This document shows, piece after piece, positions 18,641-28,010 of a DNA stretch of 64,000 nucleotides. The stretch lies in assembly GCF_040215725.1 (NCBI RefSeq), contig NZ_CP157969.1, positions 620,001 through 684,000 of the forward strand, written 5' to 3'. The position numbers and the translations under genes are program-made. Each line of letters opens with the position of its first letter. Position 1 is the stretch's first letter. The notes under the pieces are model-generated. The model did not search any database and was not told the origin of the DNA. It was given only the letters and a program-made list of their open reading frames with translations. Source of the DNA: Rhizobium sp. ZPR4. Lineage in GTDB: Bacteria; Pseudomonadota; Alphaproteobacteria; Rhizobiales; Rhizobiaceae.

Positions 18641-18714
18641 CCGAACCCGCCGCCCAGGCTTACACCGAGACTTACCGGGGCCGAGTGTCACGTATAACGA
18701 AAGCGATGGCGCTC

Positions 18715-19368
18715 TCAGTAGACGGAAAGATAACCGATCAGCATCAACGCCTCGTGGGTCGGCGCCAACGCCAGATTGATCTGGCCCGTCAGCGATTGCG
18801 GGCCGAAGCCGATCTTGAAGCCAGTGTTCAGCGTCTTGCCGCGATTGACCGATAGGACGGAGAGTACCTCCTGAATCTGGGTGTCAATCGACAGGCGTAA
18901 CGTACGCGCCGTCTGCTGGACATCATCGATCAGCGGCAGGCGATGGCGCAGCATCTTCAGGAAAGCATCGTTGAAGAGCTTGATCCCGCGCTCTTGCGTC
19001 AACACCACTGCAGGTGTCGGCGACGCCTGAAGGACGGCGTTGAGATTGGTCAGCGACGCGACATCCTCGACAGCATCAAGGCGGCTCAGCGCCCATTTGA
19101 AGCTCAGCACGCGCAGCAGGGATGTGAGATTGCCGGTTTCCGGCATTTCAGCCGCCGTATTGGAGACCAGGTCACCGATGCTGATGCCGCCGGCTTCCGA
19201 CATCCGCCCGAGACCATCCCAATAAATACGCTCCAGACGAATGCCACGACGCTCGCCGCCGCCGGTTACGGCGCGGAAACGCGGCTCCAGCTCATCACCA
19301 TCGACCGATGGCAAGGCTTCCTCCCGGACTATCATGGCAGCTTCGTCTTTCCCGGCTCCTTTGCGCAT
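18715..19368 (-). CDS. Ribbon-helix-helix (RHH_4-type) protein with PAS-like C-terminal part
   Basis: A 217-residue protein from ATG 19368, with GAGGGCGG upstream. An in-frame GTG at 19380 would overlap the HlyD stop and add four residues. Residues ~30-75 (IRLERIYWDGLGRMSEAGG, ISIGDLVSNTAAEMP, NLTSLLRVLSF) match the RHH_4 ribbon-helix-helix family of small DNA-binding proteins. A segment beginning AVLQASPTPAVVLTQERG and continuing IKLFNDAFLKML resembles the start of a PAS sensor domain. The C-terminal end contains a beta-rich stretch (TGFKIGFGPQSLTG). It is the last gene of the TolC-ABC-HlyD operon. It may regulate that operon or the adhesin gene; this is inference from position. Confidence 0.7.
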   Translation of the reverse strand: MRKGAGKDEAAMIVREEALPSVDGDELEPRFRAVTGGGERRGIRLERIYWDGLGRMSEAGGISIGDLVSNTAAEMPETGNLTSLLRVLSFKWALSRLDAVEDVASLTNLNAVLQASPTPAVVLTQERGIKLFNDAFLKMLRHRLPLIDDVQQTARTLRLSIDTQIQEVLSVLSVNRGKTLNTGFKIGFGPQSLTGQINLALAPTHEALMLIGYLSVY

Positions 19369-19376
19369 GACCGCCC

Positions 19377-20681
19377 TCACCGTTCCGTCAGCGCTTCGGA
19401 GCGCGCCTTGTTGATCGGCTTCATCAGATAGGTCAGGATGGTCTTGCGACCGGTCATGATCTCGGCCGAAGCCACCATGCCGGGGATGATCGGATAGTGC
19501 TTGCCGTCGCGCTCCAGCGCGGATTTGTCGGTCTTGATGCGTACGAGGTAATAGGTCTCGTTCTTGTCCTTTTCGACAAGGCTGTCGGCGGAGACGTTGA
19601 CGACCTTACCGTCCAGAGCACCGAAGATCGAGAAATCATAGGCCGAGATCTTGATGACCGCCGGCTGGTCGATGCGCACGAAAGCAACGTCGCGCGGCGA
19701 AATCTTCGCCTCGATCAACAGAGTATCCGCTGTCGGAACGACACCGGCGATGACCTTGCCGGCGTCGACATAGGCGCCGATCGTGTTGACCTCCAGCGTA
19801 TTGACGATGCCGTCGACCGGGGACCGGATATCCGTATGCTTGACCCGATCGGATGCCCCGCGGATCGTCTCGTCGACGACGGAAAGTTCAGACAGTGCCT
19901 GTCCCTTGTCGGTCAGGGCCTGCTGGCGCAGCTGCAGCCCAAGGTCGGTAGCCTGTAATGTTGCCTCCTTGACGGCCGCCTGCAGGCGATCGAGGCTTTC
20001 GACATAGACTTTAAGCTGTCCTTGCAGGTCGACAAGGTCTCGCTGAACTTTCAAGACTTCTGTTTGAGCAACGAGCTTTTTCTCACCGAGCGGCCTCAGC
20101 AGATCATATTGCTTCTGGGCGCCGGCGATATTCTGCGTCAAACGGTCTATGTTGGCGTGGGCTTCGTCCAGCTCGTTCTGATGTTGCTTCAGGCGCTGAT
20201 CGAGAACATCGAGTTTGTTCTTATAGGAAGCGCGATCCGCCTCGAAGAGCTTTTCCTCGTTGTCGCAGACGTCTTTTGCGGTAGCAAGTATATCGGTCGG
20301 GCATACGAACTGTGCGTCGAAAGCACCCGCCTCCTCCAGAGCCAGACGCTCTACTTTGGCACCGAGCGCGCGGGCCTTGGCAACGGATTCGCCGAGTGTC
20401 GATGCCGTCGTTGTGTTGTCGAGCTGGACGAGAATATCGCCCTTGTGGACGACCTGTCCGAGATTGACATTGATCTGCTGGACGATACCGGGCTCGGACG
20501 ATTGTACGATCTGCGTCTTCGATACCGGTATCACCTTCCCCTCGCCGCGCGCGATCTCATCGATATCGGCGAAGGCCGCCCAGGCGATGAAAGCAACGAT
20601 CATCAAGGCACAGAGGCCAAGGATCAGCCGGGCGAAGAGTGGGGGATTGTCGTGGATATTGCGGTGAGAGGCACTCATCAT
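19377..20681 (-). CDS. HlyD/LapC-type membrane fusion protein of the type I secretion system
   Basis: A 434-residue periplasmic adaptor. It has a short cytoplasmic N-terminus, one membrane segment at about residues 16-38 (LILGLCALMIVAFIAWAAF), a biotinyl-lipoyl half-motif (GIVQQINVNLGQVVHKGD), a long coiled-coil region (~130-270) and a second lipoyl half followed by the C-terminal beta-barrel (VDGIVNTLEVNTIGAYVDAG, then PGMVASAEIMTGRKTIL). HlyD proteins bridge the inner-membrane ABC exporter to TolC. The start codon overlaps the stop of the upstream ABC gene by 4 bp, indicating translational coupling. Confidence 0.93.
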   Translation of the reverse strand: MMSASHRNIHDNPPLFARLILGLCALMIVAFIAWAAFADIDEIARGEGKVIPVSKTQIVQSSEPGIVQQINVNLGQVVHKGDILVQLDNTTTASTLGESVAKARALGAKVERLALEEAGAFDAQFVCPTDILATAKDVCDNEEKLFEADRASYKNKLDVLDQRLKQHQNELDEAHANIDRLTQNIAGAQKQYDLLRPLGEKKLVAQTEVLKVQRDLVDLQGQLKVYVESLDRLQAAVKEATLQATDLGLQLRQQALTDKGQALSELSVVDETIRGASDRVKHTDIRSPVDGIVNTLEVNTIGAYVDAGKVIAGVVPTADTLLIEAKISPRDVAFVRIDQPAVIKISAYDFSIFGALDGKVVNVSADSLVEKDKNETYYLVRIKTDKSALERDGKHYPIIPGMVASAEIMTGRKTILTYLMKPINKARSEALTER

Positions 20682-22831
20682 TGCACCGCCTTGCGCTGCA
20701 TCGCCTCGATGACCGCATTTTTCGGCCCATCGGCGATGATGCGGCCCTTGTCGATGACGATCAGCCGGTCGACCAACTCCAACATGCTGTGGCGATGGGT
20801 TGCCACCAGCAGCGTCGTTTGCGGGCCGAATGCGTGGGTCAGCCTGCTGATGAGATGACGCTCGCTCGCCAGATCCATCGCCCCCGACGGTTCGTCGAGG
20901 AAGACGATCTTCGGCCGGGTCAGGAGCAGGCGGGCAATTGTCAATGCCTGCTTTTGGCCGTTCGAGAGGTTCGCACCGCGCTCGCCGACCGGCATGTCGA
21001 AACCGCGTGGGTGAAGGGCAACGAACTCTTCGACGCCGGTCATGCGCGAGACGGCCAGCAATTCCTCGTCGCTGGCGTCAGCCCGGCCGAGCAGCAGATT
21101 TTCCTTCACTGTGCCGGAGAACAGGTCGGACGATTGGCCGGCGACAGCCACGGCGGCGCGTACCTCAGCCACGTGATACTGGCGTATATCGACGCCATCG
21201 ATCAGGACGCGGCCGCTGGCCGGCTGAAACAGCCCGTCGAGAAGCCGACCGAGCGTCGTCTTGCCTGAACCGATGCGGCCGATGATCCCGATCTTTTCGC
21301 CAGGCGCAACCGTGAAGGACAGCTGATTGATGACCGCCTGGTCAGAGCCCGGATATTGGAAGGAAACGTTCTGGAAGCTGAATCCGCCGTTGCTGATCTG
21401 CCGGTTGACGAAGCCGACGGTCGACGGGCGATCATCAGGCTGCTCCATGATCTTGTCGAGAATGCGCAGCGACATGGTGGCCTGTCGGAAGCGCGCCAAC
21501 GTCATGGCGATCTGTCCGAAGGGCGCACCCGCACGGCTCGCCAGCATGACGGTTGCGACAATCGCGCCCATGGCGATTTTTCCGTCGGCAAATTCGTACG
21601 TACCCGCAACGACGATGAGCACGCTAACCATCTGCTGCAAGAACATCGTCATGTTCATGGCGTTCGACGAGATATGCTTGATGTCCTCGCTGGTGCGGCT
21701 CGAATATTTCGTCAGCTCCTGCCAGCGGCGCAGCATCGTTGCCTCGGCACGCAGGCTCTTCAATGTCTCGATCGTCGAAATGGTCTCGACGAGCAGCGAC
21801 TGGCGGCGCGATGCCTCATTCGTCGCGGTCGCCATGCGCTTGCCGATCTGGGCCTGGGCCACGAGGCCGATCGTCACTGAAAGAACGAAAGCGACGGCCG
21901 GAATGATCACGAGCCAGCCGGCGATCAAATAGATGACGATCAGGAAGATCACGACAAAGAGGCTGTCGATCAGCACGCCGATCGTATTCGACGTGAAGAA
22001 TTCGCGCACGAATTCATATTGCGTCACGCGGTTGGCATATTCTCCGGTCGACATCGGGCGGGAGGCCAGCGTCGAATTGAGGATCTTGTCGAAGATCAGC
22101 TGCGACAGCCGCAGGTCCGCCTTGCGACCCGCATAGTCGATCAGCGATGCGCGCGCTGTCTTCAGCAGAAAATCGAAGAGATAGGCCAGCGAGATGCCGG
22201 CGGTCAGCACCCAGAGCGTGGGGAACGCCTTGTTCGGCAGGACCCGATCGTAGACGTTCATGGTGAAAAGCGGCGACGCCAACGCGATGACGTTGATGAA
22301 CAGCGCCGCCAGCATGACGCGGGCGTAGGTGCGCCAATAGGGCACCAGCGCCGTTGCCAGCCAGTGCCGCTTCTCGATCTCCATCGCATGGCCGACGCGC
22401 GCTTCTTCCGAAGAGTTCTGATAATAGAGCGTGAAGGCAAATGCCGATTGCGGATTGAGCGCGGCGAGCTCCTCCCGCGTCAAACGGGTTGCCGTGCCCG
22501 CGACCGGTACAATATCGGTGACGTAAGAACCGCTTTCGGTCATTTCGAGCAATGGCAGAACGCCGCCATCAGCAAAGGTGACGATGGCGGGACAGTCGAA
22601 ATTGCCGAGCCGGCAATCACGTTCCGTATGCTTCAGGACTTGCAGACCGACGCGTTCCGAAAGCCGTTCGACATCGTCCAGCTCCATGGCTTCCAGAATT
22701 TCGTCCGGAACGCCCGAAAACAGTACAGTATCCGAGTTCGGGCGACCGTAAAACGCAGCGACCGATTTGAATGCCGACTTGAAAGTCTGCAGCGATACGC
22801 TCGCAGACACGTCAGGTGCTACGTTCAACAT
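20678..22831 (-). CDS. Type I secretion ABC exporter (LapB-like) with inactive C39-like N-terminal domain
   Basis: A 717-residue fused permease-ATPase. Residues ~15-140 form a C39-like domain without the usual catalytic Cys motif, as is common in exporters of large RTX adhesins that lack a cleaved leader. Membrane segments span ~165-440. The ATPase has Walker A GRIGSGKTT near residue 515, signature LSNGQKQ near 620 and Walker B KIVFLDEPSGAMD. The signature has Asn in place of the usual second Gly of LSGGQ. It should power export of the giant adhesin through HlyD and TolC. It lies 29 bp downstream of the TolC gene. Confidence 0.93.
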   Translation of the reverse strand: MLNVAPDVSASVSLQTFKSAFKSVAAFYGRPNSDTVLFSGVPDEILEAMELDDVERLSERVGLQVLKHTERDCRLGNFDCPAIVTFADGGVLPLLEMTESGSYVTDIVPVAGTATRLTREELAALNPQSAFAFTLYYQNSSEEARVGHAMEIEKRHWLATALVPYWRTYARVMLAALFINVIALASPLFTMNVYDRVLPNKAFPTLWVLTAGISLAYLFDFLLKTARASLIDYAGRKADLRLSQLIFDKILNSTLASRPMSTGEYANRVTQYEFVREFFTSNTIGVLIDSLFVVIFLIVIYLIAGWLVIIPAVAFVLSVTIGLVAQAQIGKRMATATNEASRRQSLLVETISTIETLKSLRAEATMLRRWQELTKYSSRTSEDIKHISSNAMNMTMFLQQMVSVLIVVAGTYEFADGKIAMGAIVATVMLASRAGAPFGQIAMTLARFRQATMSLRILDKIMEQPDDRPSTVGFVNRQISNGGFSFQNVSFQYPGSDQAVINQLSFTVAPGEKIGIIGRIGSGKTTLGRLLDGLFQPASGRVLIDGVDIRQYHVAEVRAAVAVAGQSSDLFSGTVKENLLLGRADASDEELLAVSRMTGVEEFVALHPRGFDMPVGERGANLSNGQKQALTIARLLLTRPKIVFLDEPSGAMDLASERHLISRLTHAFGPQTTLLVATHRHSMLELVDRLIVIDKGRIIADGPKNAVIEAMQRKAVQ

Positions 22832-22860
22832 GAAGTACTATCCAATTCGGATCGTAACGA

Positions 22861-24297
22861 TTAACGAATCGGCTCGAGCAGATCGATCGGCAGGCCGGGC
22901 TTCTGATGCGAGTCGTATTTGGTATATCCGGGATCGGCCGTATTCGACGAAACAGCGAACTGATCACGGGCATAAGGCGTCGCCTGATCGACCGGCTTCA
23001 GCTTCATCGTCGCCAACAAGCTGCCCGATGCCGCAAGGATCTTGTATTCGGCAAAGAGCGATGCGACTTCCGCCGTCTTGGCCAAAACCTCGGTGTTGAA
23101 GCGGGTGTTCTGGGCATCCAATAGATCCAGCAACGAGCGCTGACCGACCTTGAATTGCTCGCGATAGGACGTCACGAGCTGAGCATTTGTCTTTTCCTGA
23201 CCATCCAGGATGCGAGCCAGCTGGCCCTGGTTGGTGCGTTCGCTCCAGGCCGAGCGGACAGACTCGTCGACTTCACGGTAGGTCTGGCTCAGCGCGAAAC
23301 GCTGTTCGGCCGCACGACGAACCATCTCCTGCTGATGGGCCGTATCGATGCCGCCGTGATAGAGGTTCCACTTGGCGACAACACCCACCTGGACGTCGCT
23401 TGTATTACCCTTGTTACCGTCGACATCGTCACCAATGCGGGCGCTGCCGACGAGGTCGAGTCGTGGCAGGAATGCAGACTTGGAACCGCGGACGTCGGCG
23501 TCTGCGGCATTGACATCAGCCTTGGCCGATGAGATCTGCGGATTGTTCTTTTGCGCGATGAAGACCGCGTCATCGAGCGTCTTCGGCAGGTAGCGGGACA
23601 CTGAGGCGGGGCGATTGGCATTGCTGATCGGCTCGCCGACGACCTGAAGGAAACGGATCTTCGTCGCGTCGAGTTCCTTCTTTGCTTCTTGAAAGCGAGC
23701 ATTGGCCGCCTGCAGGCGTTCACGGCCCTGAAGACGATCGGCATCGGTGAGGGCACCGCCCTTGATGCTATCCTCGATGTTGCCAACCATCTGCTTATGG
23801 AAGGCAACATTCTTTTCCGCAGCCGCGACGATCTCCATCTGCAGCTGATATTCAAGATAATCCTGAGTTACTTCGAGCGCCAAAGCTTCCGAGCGCTGTT
23901 GGACGCGAAAGGATGCACCGTCGACACGGGCCGCCTGCTTGTCCTTCTGCGCCTTGCGATCGCCGCCGTCAAATAACGTCTGTGTAATAGTTAAGCTTAC
24001 ATCAGCGGGATTCAGGTAATCATTGGTACGCGACAAGGCTCCGGATGTAACATCCGACAGTCTACGGCGACCGTAGCCGGACTCGAGGTCGACCGAGGGC
24101 AAGTAAAGCCCCCGCGCCTGGCGCAATTGAAACTCGGTTGCTTCCCGATCCTGTGCAGCCTGCATGATCTGGGGGTTGGTTTTCATTGTCTTTTCAATCG
24201 CCTGCTGCAATGTCATAGCGCCAGCAGAACCGCTTGATAAAGAACTTATGGCTATCGAAATCCCGATTGCCGCCTTCAATCGCATCTTATAAGCCAA
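22861..24297 (-). CDS. TolC-family outer membrane channel (LapE-like) of the type I secretion system
   Basis: A 478-residue outer membrane efflux protein. The signal peptide (KAAIGISIAISSLSSGSAGA) is followed by two similar halves typical of TolC, each with long alpha-helical hairpins (TLQQAIEKTMKTNPQI, then TLDDAVFIAQKNNPQI). The YREQFKVGQRSLLDLLDAQN motif near the end is characteristic of TolC proteins. The chosen TTG start at 24297 has AAGGGA 7 nt upstream; ATG 24285 is the alternative but sits far from that site. It is the first gene of the operon and supplies the outer-membrane pore. Confidence 0.92.
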   Translation of the reverse strand: MAYKMRLKAAIGISIAISSLSSGSAGAMTLQQAIEKTMKTNPQIMQAAQDREATEFQLRQARGLYLPSVDLESGYGRRRLSDVTSGALSRTNDYLNPADVSLTITQTLFDGGDRKAQKDKQAARVDGASFRVQQRSEALALEVTQDYLEYQLQMEIVAAAEKNVAFHKQMVGNIEDSIKGGALTDADRLQGRERLQAANARFQEAKKELDATKIRFLQVVGEPISNANRPASVSRYLPKTLDDAVFIAQKNNPQISSAKADVNAADADVRGSKSAFLPRLDLVGSARIGDDVDGNKGNTSDVQVGVVAKWNLYHGGIDTAHQQEMVRRAAEQRFALSQTYREVDESVRSAWSERTNQGQLARILDGQEKTNAQLVTSYREQFKVGQRSLLDLLDAQNTRFNTEVLAKTAEVASLFAEYKILAASGSLLATMKLKPVDQATPYARDQFAVSSNTADPGYTKYDSHQKPGLPIDLLEPIR

Positions 24298-25952
24298 AAC
24301 TACGTCCCTTCCCCAAACTATACTTTATAGACACACTTTATAAATCTTATTCACCTACAGACGTAGACGAAATCACGTCTATTTGTAAAATAGATTCACA
24401 TTTAATCTCCTGAAACAGTTAATATCGGAGATCGCAAGCCTTTACGGCAGAAATCTATTGACTATTTTTGGACTATTCACAGTGACGATATCCATGTTGC
24501 ATGATAGCAACAATTATAATATTCAACCAAACAGAGAATTTACATGATGTAAGCTACCAATACGCGCTAGAAGGCAACTTAAAACACCAAGAAAAACTTA
24601 GAAATATTAGAAAGAACTCATCGGCACACAAATTCGCCCGGATGCATGGGGGCACTGAACCGCAATCCGCCAACCATCGGGGACTGAGCAGGCCAAATCC
24701 TTTCTTGGATGTAGCCGTCCTGGCCAATGATCTGTAAATCGGGCTTATTGTATCGGCTGCCGACGCAGGTCGCGTCCTTTCCAAGGGAGACAACGGCGCC
24801 GTCGAAGCAAGGATCAGCAGCGAACGATGTCTGCGTGTCGCCGTTGTTCGATCCGCTGGCGAATGTCGGAGCACCATCACTCTCAGGACGTTCTGACCAT
24901 TGTCCTTGTCGCTTCGGGCCTGTCGCATGACGCACAACGCACTCCATCGCACTATTCTGCGGCTCGCGCGCAACGGCAGTCCATCCGCAGAGGGTCAGTG
25001 CAGGTTGATCGACAGAGTAAATGGCAGCCATGTTACAAATTCCTTCGACACTGAAAGATGGGGCGGACCGAATCGCCCTGCTGGCTTTCACCGTCGTAAT
25101 CCGTCAATTGCCGAGACGCTAAGACCATCCACGTCAACTGTCGCCGTCCATTTTTGATCAAACTAAGATTTTTGGATCTATCGCCTTGGAAGAACTTCAA
25201 AGCGCGGGCGGCTTGCGAGTATTAGCCGACAACAAACCGCGTACCGTCGTGCAGGCGCGGTCGAGGATCATCAACTCCGACGCCCGCATCCCGCCCTATC
25301 TCGGTACCAAATCCACTGCATTTTGCTCTCGAGGCGATCGGAACCAACGACCCCGCCGTTAGAGAAGCCAAGCGTTTCAAGTTCTTGAGCAGTGGAGTGC
25401 TCACCGAAAAGGTGCTCTCCAGTTTCAAGGCCCACCGCCCCGCAGTTCGTGCCAGAGGTCTTCCATGTAACTCGGCTACCGCATTCTCGGGAACCAAAGC
25501 CTCCTAGACGATCGACCACGTCTCCTGCGTCGTTCAGTTCCGTCACCCCCTCTTCAGGACTTGCAGTCCATTCCGCGTTAGCGTTCGCCTATTCGATAAC
25601 GAACACTGATTCCGGCGGCAGCACTGATCCGCCAGACGGCCATAGCCTCTCGCCTATGGCCCTTCGGGGAAGCTTGCGCACTTCGCATATCACACCAGCC
25701 TCTTGACATGTGGGATTTTTTCCCATTTATTAATTGAGCAAGGTTTCGAAACAATTTGATGCAAAAGCCGCCTTAACCACGTCGCGCTTAGCATTGATGG
25801 CGGGGTAATGATTAAGATTGATGGCGATTAGATATTGGATCGACGGCATGCTCACCAACGGCCCTCATCAACGGCCAAAATTTGCAGCATCCGCTCTCCA
25901 TTAGCGATCAACACTCGGCCGCATACATCGCGGTGACGCGAAGCAACTAAAT
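24298..25952. other. 1.65-kb intergenic region without a convincing gene
   Basis: The first ~320 bp (24300-24620) are strongly AT-rich and contain the promoter side of the TolC operon. The remainder has only short frames with no recognisable domain, for example a minus-strand frame at 24618-25091. A hairpin, GGCCATAG (25638-25645) pairing with CTATGGCC (25654-25661), lies near the right end. The stretch looks like degenerate accessory DNA. No intact transposase or target-site duplication was seen. Confidence 0.5.
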
Positions 25953-25964
25953 TTGGCACCAGTT

Positions 25965-26816
25965 ATGACGCAACAACGATCACGGCCTGTCATTTCCGAC
26001 GCCGCATTGCAGCGTATGTTGGGAAAGGTTCTAAAACCGTTTGTCCGCTTGTCTCTTGCGAGCGGATTGACATTCCCGACGTTCACAACGGTCCTTAAAC
26101 GTTTGTACGTCGACGTCGCGGAAAAAGAATACGGGTTGCCGGATAAAAAACAAACTGACAGCAGGATCTCATTGATAACCGGTATCCATCGTAAGGATGT
26201 CAGTAAGCTGCGGGTTGGTGACATGCCTTTACCTGCACCCCCACCGCCGGTGTCGCGTACAAGTCGTATTATCGCCAGGTGGCTAGCCGACGCTCGTTAC
26301 CTGGACGAAAATGGGACCCCGCGGGCATTGCCAAGGATAGCGGAAGACGGCGCTGCCTCCTTCGAGACACTTGTCGAAGATGTAACGCGAGATTTGCGTC
26401 CTCGCGCTGTTCTCGATGAATGGCTGAACCGCGGAATCGCAACATTGGATACTCATGACCGCGTCCATCTTGGAGCGGCAGCTATAGTTCCAGATTCCGG
26501 TGATAGCGCCAAAGAGCATTTTTTCGCCCGTAACATGCATGATCATGCTTCCGCAGCCGTTTTAAACATGCTGTCGGCGGATCCAGCGTTTTTCGAACGC
26601 GCGGTACATTACGATGGTATTTCACCGGAACTTGCGAAAAAGCTGAACGATATAAGCAGGGTGGAATCGATGAATCTGCTTGTTCGCTTAAATCGCCTCG
26701 CGAATGAAGAGGTCAAGGCTGATAAGGGAGGTCAAGCTCGCTGGATCACCGGTGCCTACATTTTCACTGAAGCCAAAAGCGATGCGGACCTTAACGATGT
26801 TGAGGATGATCAATGA
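25965..26816 (+). CDS. DUF6502 family protein
   Basis: A 283-residue protein of unknown function. It matches what I know of DUF6502: an N-terminal helix-turn-helix-like region (LKPFVRLSLASGLTFPTFTT), the conserved block KQTDSRISLITGIHRKDV, a middle segment ARYLDENGTPRALPRIAEDG, then RPRAVLDEWLNRGIATLD and HFFARNMHDHASAAVLNML. There is no signal peptide, so it should be cytoplasmic. ATG 25965 was preferred to the TTG four codons upstream. Its stop overlaps the start of the DUF5666 gene by 4 bp. The two families often occur together, and the first may regulate or process for the exported second; the function is unknown. Confidence 0.8.
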   Translation: MTQQRSRPVISDAALQRMLGKVLKPFVRLSLASGLTFPTFTTVLKRLYVDVAEKEYGLPDKKQTDSRISLITGIHRKDVSKLRVGDMPLPAPPPPVSRTSRIIARWLADARYLDENGTPRALPRIAEDGAASFETLVEDVTRDLRPRAVLDEWLNRGIATLDTHDRVHLGAAAIVPDSGDSAKEHFFARNMHDHASAAVLNMLSADPAFFERAVHYDGISPELAKKLNDISRVESMNLLVRLNRLANEEVKADKGGQARWITGAYIFTEAKSDADLNDVEDDQ

Positions 26817-27838
26817 CATCCATTCGCCTATATCGCCGGCACTTCTTGAAGCTTGCCTCTGTTTCGCCTGTCATTTTGGCTTCTCTTGCAAATGCGCAGG
26901 ATTTGTCGCCGCCGATTGACCATGGAATTGGCGGCACAGGCAACTCCTTGAAGAGTGGCGACGATCATGGCATCGGCGGAACCGGTGTTTTCGGGACGAT
27001 AGAACGCTTTGGAAGCATTTATGTAAACGGTCATCGTATCACCTATTCAGCGGATGTACCCGTCTATGTTGATGGCATCCGGGCGAACACACGCACGATG
27101 CGCTTGGGTCAAGTCGTAAGAGTAGCACTTGCTGGTTCGCTCACAAATCCGGCTGCTAGCGCCATCTACATTACAAGTGAGGTGACAGGCCGCGTTGAAA
27201 GCATCGATACGGATGGCCTTGTTGTGCTTTCGCAACGTATCGAATTGGCGCCGCAAACTTCATTGCCGAAATTGAAGCCCGGCATGATCGTGTCCGTTCA
27301 CGGGATTCGCAAGCCGGACGGCGTTATCGTTGCAAGTCTGGTCGAGCGTCGCTCCCGTCGAACTCATTCATTGCTTCGAGGTGTGGCGACAAACGCGTCC
27401 GGTCGACTGAAAATTGGTGATCTTACGTTGGATCTCCCTTCCGACCACCTTGTAGGGCGGCGCGTTGTGGTTGATTTGGCTGATCGATCTGGGGACTTGC
27501 GCCTCCTTCGTGTCAGGGAAGAGGAGTTAATCCCGGGGCTTAACAACGGCAACATAAGTGTTGAGACTTACGCAGAAAATGACGGCCACGCCGTCAACCT
27601 TGGCATCGGCATTACATTGAGCGGGGCTAAGGCCGCGCATCTTGCGTCTCGGTCTCATGTTTATCTGGATCTCGCAATCAGCGGAGGTGATTTCGTTTCG
27701 TCTCCGCGCCAAGCGGAGCATTTGGGACCAAATCCACTTCAATCCAAACCACAAAATGAGGGACCTGCCCCTCAAGACGGGCCTGGGCACGGCGCTGGGC
27801 CAGAGAGATCAGACGGACCGGGGGGGCAACCAAGATAG
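26813..27838 (+). CDS. DUF5666 domain protein with Tat-type signal, probably exported
   Basis: A 341-residue protein. The N-terminus YRRHFLKLASVSPVILASLANA carries a twin-arginine motif (RRxFLK), suggesting export in folded form. Two GIGGTG motifs (DHGIGGTG) follow. The body has DUF5666-like beta-strand repeats (GTIERFGSIYVNGHRITYSA, GRVESIDTDGLVVLSQRIEL, LKPGMIVSVHG). The last ~50 residues are rich in Pro, Gly and Gln and probably disordered. It is translationally coupled to the upstream DUF6502 gene. The role is unknown; the fold suggests an OB-like envelope protein. Confidence 0.78.
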   Translation: MTSIRLYRRHFLKLASVSPVILASLANAQDLSPPIDHGIGGTGNSLKSGDDHGIGGTGVFGTIERFGSIYVNGHRITYSADVPVYVDGIRANTRTMRLGQVVRVALAGSLTNPAASAIYITSEVTGRVESIDTDGLVVLSQRIELAPQTSLPKLKPGMIVSVHGIRKPDGVIVASLVERRSRRTHSLLRGVATNASGRLKIGDLTLDLPSDHLVGRRVVVDLADRSGDLRLLRVREEELIPGLNNGNISVETYAENDGHAVNLGIGITLSGAKAAHLASRSHVYLDLAISGGDFVSSPRQAEHLGPNPLQSKPQNEGPAPQDGPGHGAGPERSDGPGGQPR

Positions 27839-28010
27839 TGCGGCTTGTTTTGAAGCAGACCGCCTACATGCCAAGCATGACCTTGTGCCGCGTAAAATAG
27901 CCAACGCAATCCATGTCATCAACAATGTGATGCCGGTTGAGCCATCCATGTTGTGTGAGAATGCACATTGAATCCGCCCATGAGGCACAATGACTTAGGA
28001 AGATAAGAGT

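Noticed and set aside
24618..25091. A 157-codon minus-strand frame in the 24-26 kb gap
   Set aside because: No domain, no ribosome site and overlapping frames of similar length; not supportable as a gene.
25222..25546. Possible transposase fragment
   Set aside because: Neither strand gives a recognisable transposase motif, and no inverted repeats or target duplication were found.
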